From contig CAXXMY010000011.1 in assembly GCA_963663635.2 (NCBI GenBank), positions 310,001 through 374,000 on the forward strand: DNA of 64,000 nt. Reading direction: 5' to 3'. Numbering within the stretch: the first letter of the stretch is position 1; each line of letters opens with the position of its first letter. The translations under genes were made by a program, and so were the position numbers. Under the pieces are notes generated by a model. The model ran no database searches and was not told the DNA's origin. It was given only the letters and a program-made list of their open reading frames with translations. Shown one piece after another: positions 33,561 through 42,034 of this stretch. The stretch comes from Poriferisodalis sp963663635 (GTDB taxonomy: Bacteria; Actinomycetota; Acidimicrobiia; Acidimicrobiales; Poriferisodalaceae).

Positions 33561-34618
33561 ACGGACCGGTCCCGGCGAGAGTCCCCGCCGAGGCCAAAGA
33601 GCTGGTCCTCAACACCGTCGACGACGCCGTTGCCGCCGGGTTCTGGCACACATGGGCCACCGGTGTGTGGCAGGTCTCCGACGACCGGGTGCACCGCTGG
33701 CGGGCCCGCCGGCGCGAGCTGGGCACGCTCAGCGACCTCGCCCCGGGCGGCGCGCCGGTGCATGCGGTGCTGGCCGACGAAGTCGCGGAGGTCCTCGCTG
33801 TCGCTGAAGAGTGGGGACCGGTCGACCGGTCGCACCGCAAGCTCGCCCACCGCGGTTCCTATGCGGGCCGGGTGTGGGTGGCCCCCTCGACGTTTCGGCG
33901 CGTTCTGGCTGCCCACGGGCTTGTGCTGCCCGAACAGCCGCCGACACCACGGCGGCCCAAGACGCCGTGGCCCCACTGGCTGGTCTGGGAACCGAACAGG
34001 ATCTGGATCTGGGACGTCACCCACTTCGGGCGGGCCCGGCGCTGCGTGTTCGCCATCGTCGACATGGTCTCGCGCTACTGGATCACCACCCTGGTCTCGA
34101 CCGCGCAGACCTCCACCCAAGTGCGCGTCATCTTCGACCAGGCGCTGCTAGCCCAAGATCTCGACGAGCTGCTCACCGACGACCGCCTCGATCTCGACAT
34201 CGACGACCCCGACCGGCCGATCCTGCTCGCCGTGTCCGACAACGGCCCGGCCATGACCAGCCACGACACCCGCGCCTACATGGCGATGATGGCCATCGCC
34301 CAGCACCACGGCCGACCCCACACCCCCACCGACCAAGCCTGGATCGAGAGTTTCTTCAGCCACATCAAGCACGAATGGCCCCACCTCGACGACATCACCG
34401 ACCCGGCGTTGCTCGACACAGAGCTGGCACGCATCCGGATCGACTACAACGAAGTCCGGCTGCACGAAGCGATCGGCTACGTCACCCCCGACGACGAACA
34501 CCACCAACGAGGAGAACCGATCCGCGAGGCCCGCCGCCAAGGCCTCCAACGAGCCCGCACACGACGGCTCGACCACAACCGCCGGACCACCACCAACAAC
34601 CCCGAGAACACAGCATGA
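33545..34618 (+). CDS. IS3 OrfB (DDE transposase), copy 2
   Basis: Entered by a -1 shift from orfA, so the fusion reads AIVRGK then IRLGLNGPVPARVP. DDE motifs are WIWDVTHFGRARRC, LAVSDNGPAMTSHD and TDQAWIESFFSHIKHEWP. The frame is intact up to TGA 34616-34618, which suggests both copies of this IS may still be active. Confidence 0.9.
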   Translation: MRLGLNGPVPARVPAEAKELVLNTVDDAVAAGFWHTWATGVWQVSDDRVHRWRARRRELGTLSDLAPGGAPVHAVLADEVAEVLAVAEEWGPVDRSHRKLAHRGSYAGRVWVAPSTFRRVLAAHGLVLPEQPPTPRRPKTPWPHWLVWEPNRIWIWDVTHFGRARRCVFAIVDMVSRYWITTLVSTAQTSTQVRVIFDQALLAQDLDELLTDDRLDLDIDDPDRPILLAVSDNGPAMTSHDTRAYMAMMAIAQHHGRPHTPTDQAWIESFFSHIKHEWPHLDDITDPALLDTELARIRIDYNEVRLHEAIGYVTPDDEHHQRGEPIREARRQGLQRARTRRLDHNRRTTTNNPENTA

Positions 34619-34653
34619 CTTGGTTCATTTCTCAGCCGATCTCCGCGGAAGAC

Positions 34654-34983
34654 TCAGACACACCTCAGGTTTGGTTTTCCAGCCCCGGTTGGGGTGGTCT
34701 TGTGGGCAGCGTAGAACGCTGCTTCGAATTCTGCGGGCGGGGTGTCGTTGCAGTGGCCGTGGAGCCGTTGCTGGTTGAACCAGTGCACCCAGCCCAGGGT
34801 GGCGAGTTCGAGCTGGTCGGTGTCGTGCCAGCCGTGTGTGTCGGGTCTGTAGGCGCATTCGGCCTTGTAGAGCCCGTTGGTCGTCTCGGCCAATGCGTTG
34901 TCATAGGAATCGGCGACGGTGCCGATGCTGGGGCGGGCGCCGATCTCGTCGAGGCGTTCGGTGAATCGCAGCGACGTGAATTG
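34654..34983 (-). pseudogene. Second IS3 element OrfB, 3' part
   Basis: The piece begins FTSLRFTERLDEIGARPSIG and contains DSYDNALAETTNGLYKAE with the catalytic Glu and LGWVHWFNQQRLHGH. It ends in sequence taken from IS3 copy 2 (LRCV). Joining it to the 5' part by removing IS30 and one TTG copy restores HSDAGSQFTSL. Confidence 0.85.
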
Positions 34984-36438
34984 GCTGGACTCAACCGGTC
35001 GTCGCAACACCGGTTTGTTGTAGCGAGCGTAGATGTTCGTCGAGGGCTTCTGCTGGGGTCTTCCATCCGAGGGTCTTGCGTGGCCGCGAGTTGATGGTCG
35101 CGGCGACGGCTTCGATCTCGTCGCTGGTCCATCGCGACAGGTCGGTGCCTTTGGGGAAGTATTGGCGCAGAAGTCCGTTGGTGTTCTCGTTGGTGCCTCG
35201 CTGCCAGGGGCTCTTTGGATCGGCGAAGTAGACCGCGATGTTGGTCTCGACGGTGAATGCCGCGTGGGCCGACAGTTCCTTGCCGCGGTCCCAGGTCACC
35301 GAGCGGCGCAGCTGCTCGGGCAGTGTGGTCATTGATGCTGCGAGAGCGTTCTTCATGGTGATGGCGCCGTAGCCGGCGAGGGCGGGGCCGTTCTTGGTGC
35401 GGGCGATGACGCCGTAGCCGTGTTCGCGTGGCAGGTGGATCAGCATGGTGAAGCGGGTGGTGCGCTCGACAAGGGTGCCAATGGCTGAGCGCTTCAGACC
35501 GATCACCAGATCGCCTTCCCAATGTCCGGGCACGGCCCGGTCTTCGACCTCGGCGGGTCGTTCGCTGATCATCACCTCCGGGGTGACATGGGCCCAGGCG
35601 GCCTGGCGGGCTCGGGCCCGAGGAACCCGCAGCGCCCTCCCCGAGCGCAGGCATGCGACCAGCTCACGCTTGAGCGCACCCCGGCCTTCGACGTAGAGCG
35701 CCTGGTAGATGGCCTCGTGGCTGATGCGCATGGACTCATCATCGGGGAAATCGACACGCAGCCGGTTCGAGATCTGCTCGGGACTCCAGCCCTGCACCCA
35801 GCGGCGATCCCCACGATGGGGCTTGTTGCGGCCCTGCCACTTCGGGCCCTCAGGCCCCAAGGCGCGACCGCCGGGCGCCCGAACCGCGCCCGAGAGCCGC
35901 TCTTGCACATAGCTGCGAAGCCGATCATTGCCGGCGAGCTTCGCTGGCCTCGGACGACGAGCGCGCCGCTCTGCGTGCCACTGCGCGATCGTCGCCTTGT
36001 ACTCAAGCCGGAATGTTCTCGTCGACGCGTTCCGGCGAAGCTCCCGCGAGATCGTCGACGGGCTGCGATTGACCCTGCGGGCGATCTCACGCACACCGAG
36101 GCCCTGGACCCGGAACAACGCGATGTCCTCACGCTCAGCAAACGACAGAAACCGGCCCGACACCGTCGGGGACAAACATGGGTTCACCCCGCCAGCGTGA
36201 CGGAACCACCGGAACCCAACGGGGGATGACACCCCCGCTTGTGCCGCCGCGTCCCCGGTCTTGTCGCCGTCAGCGATCGCCGCCCAGAACCGGACCCGGT
36301 CCTGCCGCCACGCGACTGTCGGCCGCCCCGGCGAAGGGATCTGACCCCGATACAGCTGGACCTCGCGCTGCCGCTCCCGCATCGTCGCCATCTCGCACCT
36401 CCATCATCGAGGTGTTGCGACGACCAGTTGAGTCCAGC
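34984..36438 (-). mobile_element. IS30-family insertion sequence
   Basis: The ends GCTGGACTCAACCGGTCG (34984) and, inverted, GCTGGACTCAACTGGTCG (36438) are inverted repeats with one change, extending further inwards as TCGCAACACC. TTG flanks it at 34981-34983 and 36439-36441, a 3-bp duplication typical of IS30. It splits the orfB of the second IS3 element. Confidence 0.9.
34991..36391 (-). CDS. IS30-family transposase
   Basis: The 466-residue protein has the N-terminal helix-turn-helix LGVREIARRVNRSPSTISRE near residue 115, WSPEQISNRLRVDFPDD, and the DDE core: VEDRAVPGHWEGDLVIG, RSVTWDRGKELSAH (Asp) and SPWQRGTNENTNGLLRQYFP (Glu). The frame is intact, and about 90 extra N-terminal residues precede the usual IS30 start. 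The ATG at 36391 lies just inside the element's right end. Confidence 0.92.
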   Translation of the reverse strand: MATMRERQREVQLYRGQIPSPGRPTVAWRQDRVRFWAAIADGDKTGDAAAQAGVSSPVGFRWFRHAGGVNPCLSPTVSGRFLSFAEREDIALFRVQGLGVREIARRVNRSPSTISRELRRNASTRTFRLEYKATIAQWHAERRARRPRPAKLAGNDRLRSYVQERLSGAVRAPGGRALGPEGPKWQGRNKPHRGDRRWVQGWSPEQISNRLRVDFPDDESMRISHEAIYQALYVEGRGALKRELVACLRSGRALRVPRARARQAAWAHVTPEVMISERPAEVEDRAVPGHWEGDLVIGLKRSAIGTLVERTTRFTMLIHLPREHGYGVIARTKNGPALAGYGAITMKNALAASMTTLPEQLRRSVTWDRGKELSAHAAFTVETNIAVYFADPKSPWQRGTNENTNGLLRQYFPKGTDLSRWTSDEIEAVAATINSRPRKTLGWKTPAEALDEHLRSLQQTGVATTG

Positions 36439-37041
36439 TTGCGATCCGGCGTCGGAGTGTGCCACGAGTCCGACCAGGCGGCGGCCGCCGCGTGAGCGGC
36501 GGGCCATCTCCAATGCGTCGAGGACCATCTCGGTGCGCATGTGCGAAGCGACCCGCCAGCCCACGATGCGGCGGGAGAAAGCGTCCACGATGAAGCACAC
36601 ATAGGCCATCCCTGCCCGGGTCGCGACATAGGTCAGATCGGTCACCCACAACGCGTCGGGCCGATCCGCGGTGAAGTCGCGGTTGACCAGGTCAGGAGCC
36701 CGAACCGCGTCAGGATCGCGGCGGGTGGTGAACATCTTGCGCCGCCGGCTGACGCCGCGTACGCCCAGCTGGCGCATCAGCCGGGCGACCTGGTCCCGGC
36801 CGATGTCGTGACCCGCGCGCCGGGCGGCCTTCCACAGCTTGCGTGCCCCGTAGACCTTGCGGTTCGCGACCCACAACGCTGACAAGACCGGCATCCACAC
36901 CGCGTCCGAGACCGCCCGCGCCGACGGCAGCCGTTGGCGGTGCTTGGCCGCGTAGTACGTGCTCGGGGCCACCCCCAGCGCAGTGCAGACGGGCTCGACC
37001 CCGAGCTCGCCACGATGAGCGTCGACGAACGACACCGTCAC
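36439..37041 (-). pseudogene. Second IS3 element OrfB, 5' part
   Basis: From GTG 37041 the frame gives VDAHRGELGVEPVCTALGVA, then PSTYYAAKHRQRLPSAR, VYGARKLWKAARR, DALWVTDLTYVATRAG (first Asp), DAFSRRIVGWRVASHMRTE and VAHSDAGSQ (second Asp), where IS30 interrupts. OrfB is in the same frame as orfA, 21 bases after its TAA, rather than in the -1 frame common in this family. Confidence 0.85.
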
Positions 37042-37062
37042 CTCAGTGGGCGGTCGAGCCCC

Positions 37063-37380
37063 TTACGCGAAAAAAGCCGACGCCTTGCGCAAGATCTCGT
37101 TCGCCCGACGCAGCTCCCGGACCTCGGCCTCCAGCGCCTTGATCCGCTCAGCCTGCTCGCTGTTCACACCCGGCCTCAACCCAGCATCGACCTCGGCCTG
37201 GCGCACCCACGACCGCAGCGACTCCACTCCGATCCCCAGCTGGGCCGCGACCCGCTTCACCGTCCCGTGATCGGTGCCCAGCTCCTTACGCAGCTGACGC
37301 ACCGCACGCACAGCACGCTCGGACTCCGCCTCGCTGTACCGACGCGTCGTCGGCTTCCCAGGCGACATCTCATGTGGCAT
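37063..37380 (-). CDS. Second IS3 element OrfA
   Basis: ATG 37380 has GGAG upstream. The product of about 105 residues has the helix-turn-helix SEAESERAVRAVRQLRKELG, TVKRVAAQLGIGVESLRSWV and a zipper-like ERIKALEAEVRELRRANEIL, ending KASAFFA and TAA. T6C precedes the stop. An upstream GTG at 37419 is possible but lies over the inverted end. Confidence 0.82.
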   Translation of the reverse strand: MPHEMSPGKPTTRRYSEAESERAVRAVRQLRKELGTDHGTVKRVAAQLGIGVESLRSWVRQAEVDAGLRPGVNSEQAERIKALEAEVRELRRANEILRKASAFFA

Positions 37381-37585
37381 GACTCCATCCTCGTATCCAA
37401 GATCAGGAGCCTCTAACAAACAGTGAAGATGTGTGCGGGGAGTGGGCCGTCGACATCTGACTTGCCAGCTAACTGGCCCTGCGCGTTGTGGGTGCCTTGC
37501 CTGGGACTCGTCGACGTCGCCGGCCCGCTTCTCGGACTTGTCAGCTGCGGCCGGTCCGGAACGAGCGACGTGACCTCATAGGAAC

Positions 37586-37646
37586 CTGTGCCCACAGATG
37601 CCTCATCACTGTTATGTCCGTCCCGTCCCGGCACAGCCGCTCCGAG
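37586..37646 (+). ncRNA. Leader of IS110, where a bridge RNA would be expected
   Basis: IS110-group recombinases use a bridge RNA coded in the non-coding end upstream of the gene. This leader contains CTGTGCCCACAG, which can fold, and a C-rich GTCCCGTCCCGGCAC. At about 60 to 85 bases it is short for a full bridge RNA, so the RNA may begin upstream of 37578 or reach into the frame. Weak support. Confidence 0.25.
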
Positions 37647-38726
37647 ATGGCCGACTTCAGCATGCCAGACCAGCAACAGGCGGTGATCGGCGGGATTGAC
37701 TGCCACACCGACTTCCACGTCGCCGCGGCGCTCGACCCGCTCGGCCGAGTACTGGGCACTGAATCGTTCCCTGCGACCCGCGCCGGCTACCGGTTGACCC
37801 ACACATGGCTCGCGTCGTTCGGCCCGATCACCACGGTCGGTGTCGAGTCCACCGGATCGTTCGGTGCGGCTCTGACCCGGTCGCTGATCGATCAGGGCTG
37901 TCGAGTGATCGAGGTCAACCAGCCGCACCCGCATCTGCGCTCGCGTCGCGGCAAGAACGACACCATCGACGCTGAGGCCGCTGCGCGCAAGGTGCTCTCG
38001 GGCGAAGCGACCGCAGCCGCCACCGACACCACCGGCATCGTCGAGGCGATCCGCCAGCTCAGCATCACCCGAAACAGCGCCGTCAAGGCCCGCTCCGCCG
38101 CGTTGTGCCAGCTCGGCGACCTGCTCGTCACCGCTCCCGCCGCGTTGCGCGAACAGCTCGACACCCGCCGGACCCTGGAGGGCAAAGCCGCCGTGTGCGC
38201 TCGGTTGCGGCCCGACACGGACCGTCTCGCCGATCCCGCCCAGGCCGCCAACCCAGCACTGCGCAGCCTCGGGCGCCGCATCGCCCAGCTCGGCGCCGAG
38301 GCCGACGAGCTCGGACGCCGGCTCGACCGGCTCGTCGCCACCGCGGCGCCCACAACCCTGTCACGCCTCGGGTGCGGCACTCACCACACCGCGACCCTGC
38401 TCGTCGCCGCGGGCGAGAACATCGACCGACTCGGCTCCGAAGCGTCGTTCGCTCACCTGTGCGCAGCCGCGCCGGTCCCCGCGTCGAGCGGGCGCACCCA
38501 GCGTCACCGACTCAACTTCGCACCCAACCGCTCAGCCAACCGCGCCCTGCACATGATCGTCATCGTCCGGCTCCGCTACTGCGAACGAACCCGCAGCTAC
38601 ATGGACCGCCGCCTCGCCCAAGGCAAAACCAAAAAAGAAGCCATCCGCTGCCTCAAACGCTTCGTCGCCCGAGAGCTCTACCGCACCCTCCGAGCCGACC
38701 TCGCCACCCTCACAACCCGCACTTGA
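37647..38726 (+). CDS. IS110-family recombinase (DEDD transposase)
   Basis: The protein has AVIGGIDCHTDFHVAAALD with the first DEDD Asp near residue 15, TVGVESTGSFGAAL with the Glu, and HLRSRRGKNDTIDAEAAARKV with the Asp pair near 95. The C-terminal Tnp_20 domain has LHLCAAAPVPASSGRT-like sequence with the nucleophile Ser and HRLNFAPNRSANRALHMIV. Starts at 37614, 37647 and 37662 are all in frame; 37647 gives the usual leader. Intact. Confidence 0.9.
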   Translation: MADFSMPDQQQAVIGGIDCHTDFHVAAALDPLGRVLGTESFPATRAGYRLTHTWLASFGPITTVGVESTGSFGAALTRSLIDQGCRVIEVNQPHPHLRSRRGKNDTIDAEAAARKVLSGEATAAATDTTGIVEAIRQLSITRNSAVKARSAALCQLGDLLVTAPAALREQLDTRRTLEGKAAVCARLRPDTDRLADPAQAANPALRSLGRRIAQLGAEADELGRRLDRLVATAAPTTLSRLGCGTHHTATLLVAAGENIDRLGSEASFAHLCAAAPVPASSGRTQRHRLNFAPNRSANRALHMIVIVRLRYCERTRSYMDRRLAQGKTKKEAIRCLKRFVARELYRTLRADLATLTTRT

Positions 38727-39375
38727 CATCTATAGGAACGTCCCAGGGCGATTCACCGACCCGCGAAACCCGCGCTCGCCAAAGGCCAATCGGTGGATTC
38801 AGGCTAAGCGCCGACGCCGTCGCGTCGCCCAGCGCGTCGATGCCCCCATACAGCACCACATCAGCGCCACCGGCTGCCACCAGCGCCGCCGCCACGCCCA
38901 CATCAGCCAACGACCATCCGTTCGCCAACGCCACCGACACGTCCTGGCTGCCTGCACCAGCGCGACGCGCCGCGTCCGCGGCGGTCGCAGCCCGATCCGC
39001 GCCCGCGAACCGCTCCACGCTCACCCCGTCGGACAACTCCTCCACACGAGACTGCACCGACGCAGGCAACACAGCAGTGCCGCCCACGAACACCGCACGC
39101 GCAGGCATCGCACGGCGCACCACACCCGCAGCCGAATCCGACAGACCCTCAGAATCCACCAGCACCACCGCATCAGCGCCGCCAGCCGCCGCCAACGACG
39201 CCGCAGTGCCCACATCAGACAACGACCCACGCGACGCGAACGCCAACACCACCGACGACTCCTGCGCGCCGCCCGCAGACGGCACCAGCGCCAACAAGGC
39301 CCCCAACACCAAAACCGAAGCCACCGCATGCGCACCCGGCACCCGACCGCGGCGACCGCCACCATCCGACACCAT
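38710..39375 (-). pseudogene. Cell-wall-binding repeat 2 protein, 3'-truncated by IS110
   Basis: ATG 39375 begins a signal peptide (AHAVASVLVLGALLALVPSAGG). Two cell-wall-binding repeat 2 units follow: VVLAFASRGSLSDVGTAASL with VFVGGTAVLPASVQSRVEEL, then VERFAGADRAATAADAARR with ANGWSLADVGVAAALVAAGG. The repeats fix the host protein to the envelope. The native part ends at 38740, where IS110 begins; the last 10 residues are IS110 sequence. Any effector domain is lost. Confidence 0.8.
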
Positions 39376-39748
39376 CACACCGACCTCGCTCTGGGCACCG
39401 AATCAGACAGCGTCCGAACACCAATCTAGCCACCCACCAGCACATAGGTGCCACCTCAAAGAAGTCACACGACACCCGCACACACAACAAACCCCGAGCG
39501 GTGCTTCCCCCGCAGGCCCGTCAGAGGGCCCGTCAGAAGTCTTGTGCATCGGTCGTGATCTGAGGGTCCGCAACTGGGTGCTGCGGGCCGGAACCGATCA
39601 TGTCTGTGACCTATCAGATTCCGCCTGCGTTGCCCGCAGCGGACGGCCGGCGGGGTCGGTGACTCCGGCGTCGGCGACGACTCGGCCGGATCTGGCGGCC
39701 AATTGATCCGCCCTTCATTGAAGCCGTGTGTCCGCCAGCGACGGCTGG
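39376..39748. other. Right border region of the accessory stack
   Basis: I see no convincing gene in these 373 bases. CCCGTCAGA occurs twice at 39517-39525 and 39529-39537, within CCGCAGGCCCGTCAGAGGG, which is only loosely like repeat unit R2. Open frames here have no protein-like sequence. Confidence 0.4.
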
Positions 39749-40744
39749 CTATTCCAGCGGGAACGGGAGTTGGAGCCACCACGGGCGGTCGACGGGGTCG
39801 ATGCGGCTCACCCACTTGACCCACCAGAAGCCGCGCCTTCCAGGTGCCACCAACCGCACCGGGGAGCCATGGCCGCGGCGCAGCAGCTCACCGCCGTAGC
39901 CGACGGCCAAGTACAGGTTGGCCGCGTCGCGAGCGGGGAACAGACGGCTATAGCCGGTCACCGATGTGACTTCCAGAGTGGGCGCATCCAGCGACGGCAT
40001 CAGCTCGGCCAGCGGCACTGCGTCCCATGACTGGCGGCTCCACCACCCTCCCGTGCAGTCGAGCACGGCCGGCACCGGCGTGGCCCGGGCGTGCAAGGTC
40101 TCGAGCGTTACCGGCTCGCCTGCGACAGTGAGGTCCCAGTCCGAAGCGTCCATTCGGGGCGACTGGTCGTTGAGCCACATGGTCGTTGGCATCTGCGACG
40201 GATTGAACGAGGCGATCTCGTGTGAGCCGGTGAATCGCCGGTTGTCGCCCACCGCCAGCTGCTGAATCCAATACACCGCGCCAGCGGCTGCCAGTGCGAT
40301 GCCCCCGCCGATCAGTGCCCTGCGGTCGAGGTCGGCCGCTTTCGGGCGACCCGGTCGGCTGACGATATGCCACACCAACAGAGGGGCGAGCAGCGCGGCC
40401 AGAAGCACATGGGTCCACAGCGCCGACCAGTAGCCCACCCCGTGCCACAACCCGGTGGCGTGGAGGACGCCCCCGACGACGGTGGCTGTTACCAACACCC
40501 CCAGCAGCATCGACAGCCACCGGGTAGCGCGGCGGCGCTTCAGCCCGGTGCGCACCGAGCCCCGGAGCTTGGCCGGGGCCAGCGCCAGCAGGCTCAGGCC
40601 GGCGAGGGCGTGCATGACCGTTACCCAGCGGGCCCAGCCGGTGCCCACCGCCCAGGACGCCAGCCCGGACCCGGCTGCCACTGTCGCCGCGACAGCCAGG
40701 AGCAGATCCACCTGCCGAGCCGTAAGCCGTTTGCCACGTCTCAT
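39749..40744 (-). CDS. Membrane-anchored molybdopterin-dependent oxidoreductase (sulfite-oxidase-type domain)
   Basis: The 331-residue protein has four hydrophobic segments in residues 10-165 (for example VDLLLAVAATVAAGSGLASW and WTHVLLAALLAPLLVWHIV), like a cytochrome-b561/DUF4405-type anchor. An exposed molybdopterin-binding domain follows with DWDLTVAGEPVTLETL, PAVLDCTGGWWSRQSWDAVP where the Cys is the expected Mo ligand, and GSPVRLVAPGRRGFWWVKWV. It is the last gene of the minus-strand block, 112 bases after the binding protein, so cotranscription is possible. Substrate unknown. Confidence 0.83.
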   Translation of the reverse strand: MRRGKRLTARQVDLLLAVAATVAAGSGLASWAVGTGWARWVTVMHALAGLSLLALAPAKLRGSVRTGLKRRRATRWLSMLLGVLVTATVVGGVLHATGLWHGVGYWSALWTHVLLAALLAPLLVWHIVSRPGRPKAADLDRRALIGGGIALAAAGAVYWIQQLAVGDNRRFTGSHEIASFNPSQMPTTMWLNDQSPRMDASDWDLTVAGEPVTLETLHARATPVPAVLDCTGGWWSRQSWDAVPLAELMPSLDAPTLEVTSVTGYSRLFPARDAANLYLAVGYGGELLRRGHGSPVRLVAPGRRGFWWVKWVSRIDPVDRPWWLQLPFPLE

Positions 40745-40856
40745 CTTGACGAACTCCGAGCAGGGGCTGACATCCCGCTAAGCGGTCTCTGGCCGACCGG
40801 GGCGGCGGCGATTGACTCGCCGCCGCCCCATATCGGTCTGGTGAGTGCGCGAGCGG

Positions 40857-41987
40857 CTACTCGCCGCCGGGGAGCAGCTCGACGGTGACTCGCTGCCAGC
40901 CGTCACCCACGACGTCGATGCCGGCCTCCCGCAGATTCGCCACCGCCTCGGTGGCGATGTCGGTGCGGTAGGCGCCCTCGGTGGGTGCCGAGGCCAGGAT
41001 GCCCTCGCCGGTCGCCACCTCGACAGTCTGCGCCCACAGGTCGGGATCCATGATGCCTGCGCCCAATGGAGATGGCCAGATCAAAGCGCTGATCTCGTTC
41101 ATCTGCCATGTCTGGTGCGACTCGCCCAGCGTCGAGACATTGTCGAGCACGATTTGCACGCACTCGGCGGGGTTGTCCCGGCAGTGGATCCAGCCTCTCA
41201 GCGACGCCTCAACGAACCGAACAGCCGCATCGCGGTAGGCCGGATCGTCATCGAGGCGGTCGGCGTCCGCCCACAGAGCGTCCTGCAGCATCGCCGTGCC
41301 CACGTCATTCCAGTTGATGACGTTGAGGTCCCCAGGCTGGAAGAGCTCGCCGGTGTCAGGGTTGACCGTCTCGAGCACTTGGGCGTACTCGTTGTAGATC
41401 ATGGCTTGCGCCGCGTCGATCTGTCCGTCGATCAGAGCCAGCATGTCGAAGTTCTGCTGCACCAGCTGAACGTCGGAGTCCGGGTCGAGCCCGTTCTTGC
41501 GAAGTCCCGCCAGCAGCTCGAATTCGTTGCCGAATCCCCAGTTGCCCACCGTGCGGCCCTCGAGGTCATCCACCCCCGAGATGCCGGAGCCAGTGAAGGA
41601 CACCTGCAAAGTGGCGCTTCGCTGGAACACCTGGGCAATGTTGGTGATGTTGGCACCCTCTTCTCGAGGCACCAAACCTCTCGGAACCCACGAAACCGCG
41701 AATTCGGCAGCGCCAGAATCCAGCACCGAGGCCGGGACGATGTCAACACCGCCCTCGAGGATCTCCACGTCGAGCCCGACGTCTTCATAGAAGCCGAGCG
41801 CCTGGGCCGCGTAGTAGCCGGCGAACTGTGCCTGCGTGAACCACTGCAGCTGCAGCGACACTTCGGAAATGGGCTCGAATTCGGCCTCATCCGCTGCGTC
41901 ATCGCTGCCGGTACAGGCCGCGGCTAGTAGGCCGAGTGCCAGCACCGGCACTAACGCTCGTATCAGTGTTCTCTTCATCTTCATCAT
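40857..41987 (-). CDS. NMT1/THI5-type ABC transporter substrate-binding lipoprotein
   Basis: The 376-residue product has a lipoprotein signal (ALGLLAAAC). The NMT1-like core follows: SLQLQWFTQAQFAGYYAAQA, FYEDVGLDVEILEGGVDI, ISGVDDLEGRTVGNWG and MIYNEYAQVLET. Relatives bind pyrimidine-type thiamine precursors, taurine or sulfonates. A GGGGGG site precedes the ATG cluster at 41987. It belongs with the two permeases and the ATPase upstream. Confidence 0.88.
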   Translation of the reverse strand: MMKMKRTLIRALVPVLALGLLAAACTGSDDAADEAEFEPISEVSLQLQWFTQAQFAGYYAAQALGFYEDVGLDVEILEGGVDIVPASVLDSGAAEFAVSWVPRGLVPREEGANITNIAQVFQRSATLQVSFTGSGISGVDDLEGRTVGNWGFGNEFELLAGLRKNGLDPDSDVQLVQQNFDMLALIDGQIDAAQAMIYNEYAQVLETVNPDTGELFQPGDLNVINWNDVGTAMLQDALWADADRLDDDPAYRDAAVRFVEASLRGWIHCRDNPAECVQIVLDNVSTLGESHQTWQMNEISALIWPSPLGAGIMDPDLWAQTVEVATGEGILASAPTEGAYRTDIATEAVANLREAGIDVVGDGWQRVTVELLPGGE

Positions 41988-42034
41988 TCCCCCCTATTGG
42001 GTTCCACATTTGGATCTCTCGCTGAACGATCACG

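Larger units (their letters stand above)
33149..34667 (+). mobile_element. IS3-family element, copy 2 (1519 bp), inverted relative to copy 1
   Basis: The left end is TGTTGTGCGTCTGACTTTGC at 33149 and the right end the inverse of TGAGGTGTGTCTGAGTCTTC at 34667. GGTT flanks it at 33145-33148 and 34668-34671. The element sits in the 3' end of the orfB of a different IS3 element; without it that frame would end in GKPNQ. Confidence 0.9.
33114..37430 (-). mobile_element. Second IS3-family element, split by an IS30 and an IS3 copy (ends approximate)
   Basis: The inner parts of its ends match as TTTGTTGGAGACTC (33129-33142) and the inverse of TTTGTTAGAGGCTC (37409-37422). The outer borders are not exact. 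It codes orfA (37063-37380) and an orfB cut twice: by IS30 at 34984-36438 and, near the stop, by IS3 copy 2. Confidence 0.7.
37578..38739 (+). mobile_element. IS110-family insertion sequence
   Basis: ATAGGAAC occurs at 37578-37585 and again at 38732-38739, 6 bases after the transposase stop. IS110 elements lack inverted ends and are bounded by short shared core sequences, which these are likely to be. The element lies in and truncates the cell-wall-binding-repeat gene to its right. Its left flank meets the second IS3 element after about 150 bases in which I see no gene. Confidence 0.75.

Noticed and set aside
30092..34667. Composite transposon made of two IS3 copies around IS1182
   Set aside because: Each IS3 copy has its own flanking duplication and one lies inside the IS1182 gene, so they inserted separately. 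No shared outer duplication is seen.
37413..37577. Remaining 3' end of the cell-wall-binding gene left of IS110
   Set aside because: The frame that would join across ATAGGAAC hits a stop after about 12 codons and has no repeat-like sequence.
39465..39824. Minus-strand frame between the cell-wall-binding gene and the oxidoreductase
   Set aside because: Composition is Arg/Pro/Ser-rich with no domain pattern and it overlaps the end of a well-supported gene.
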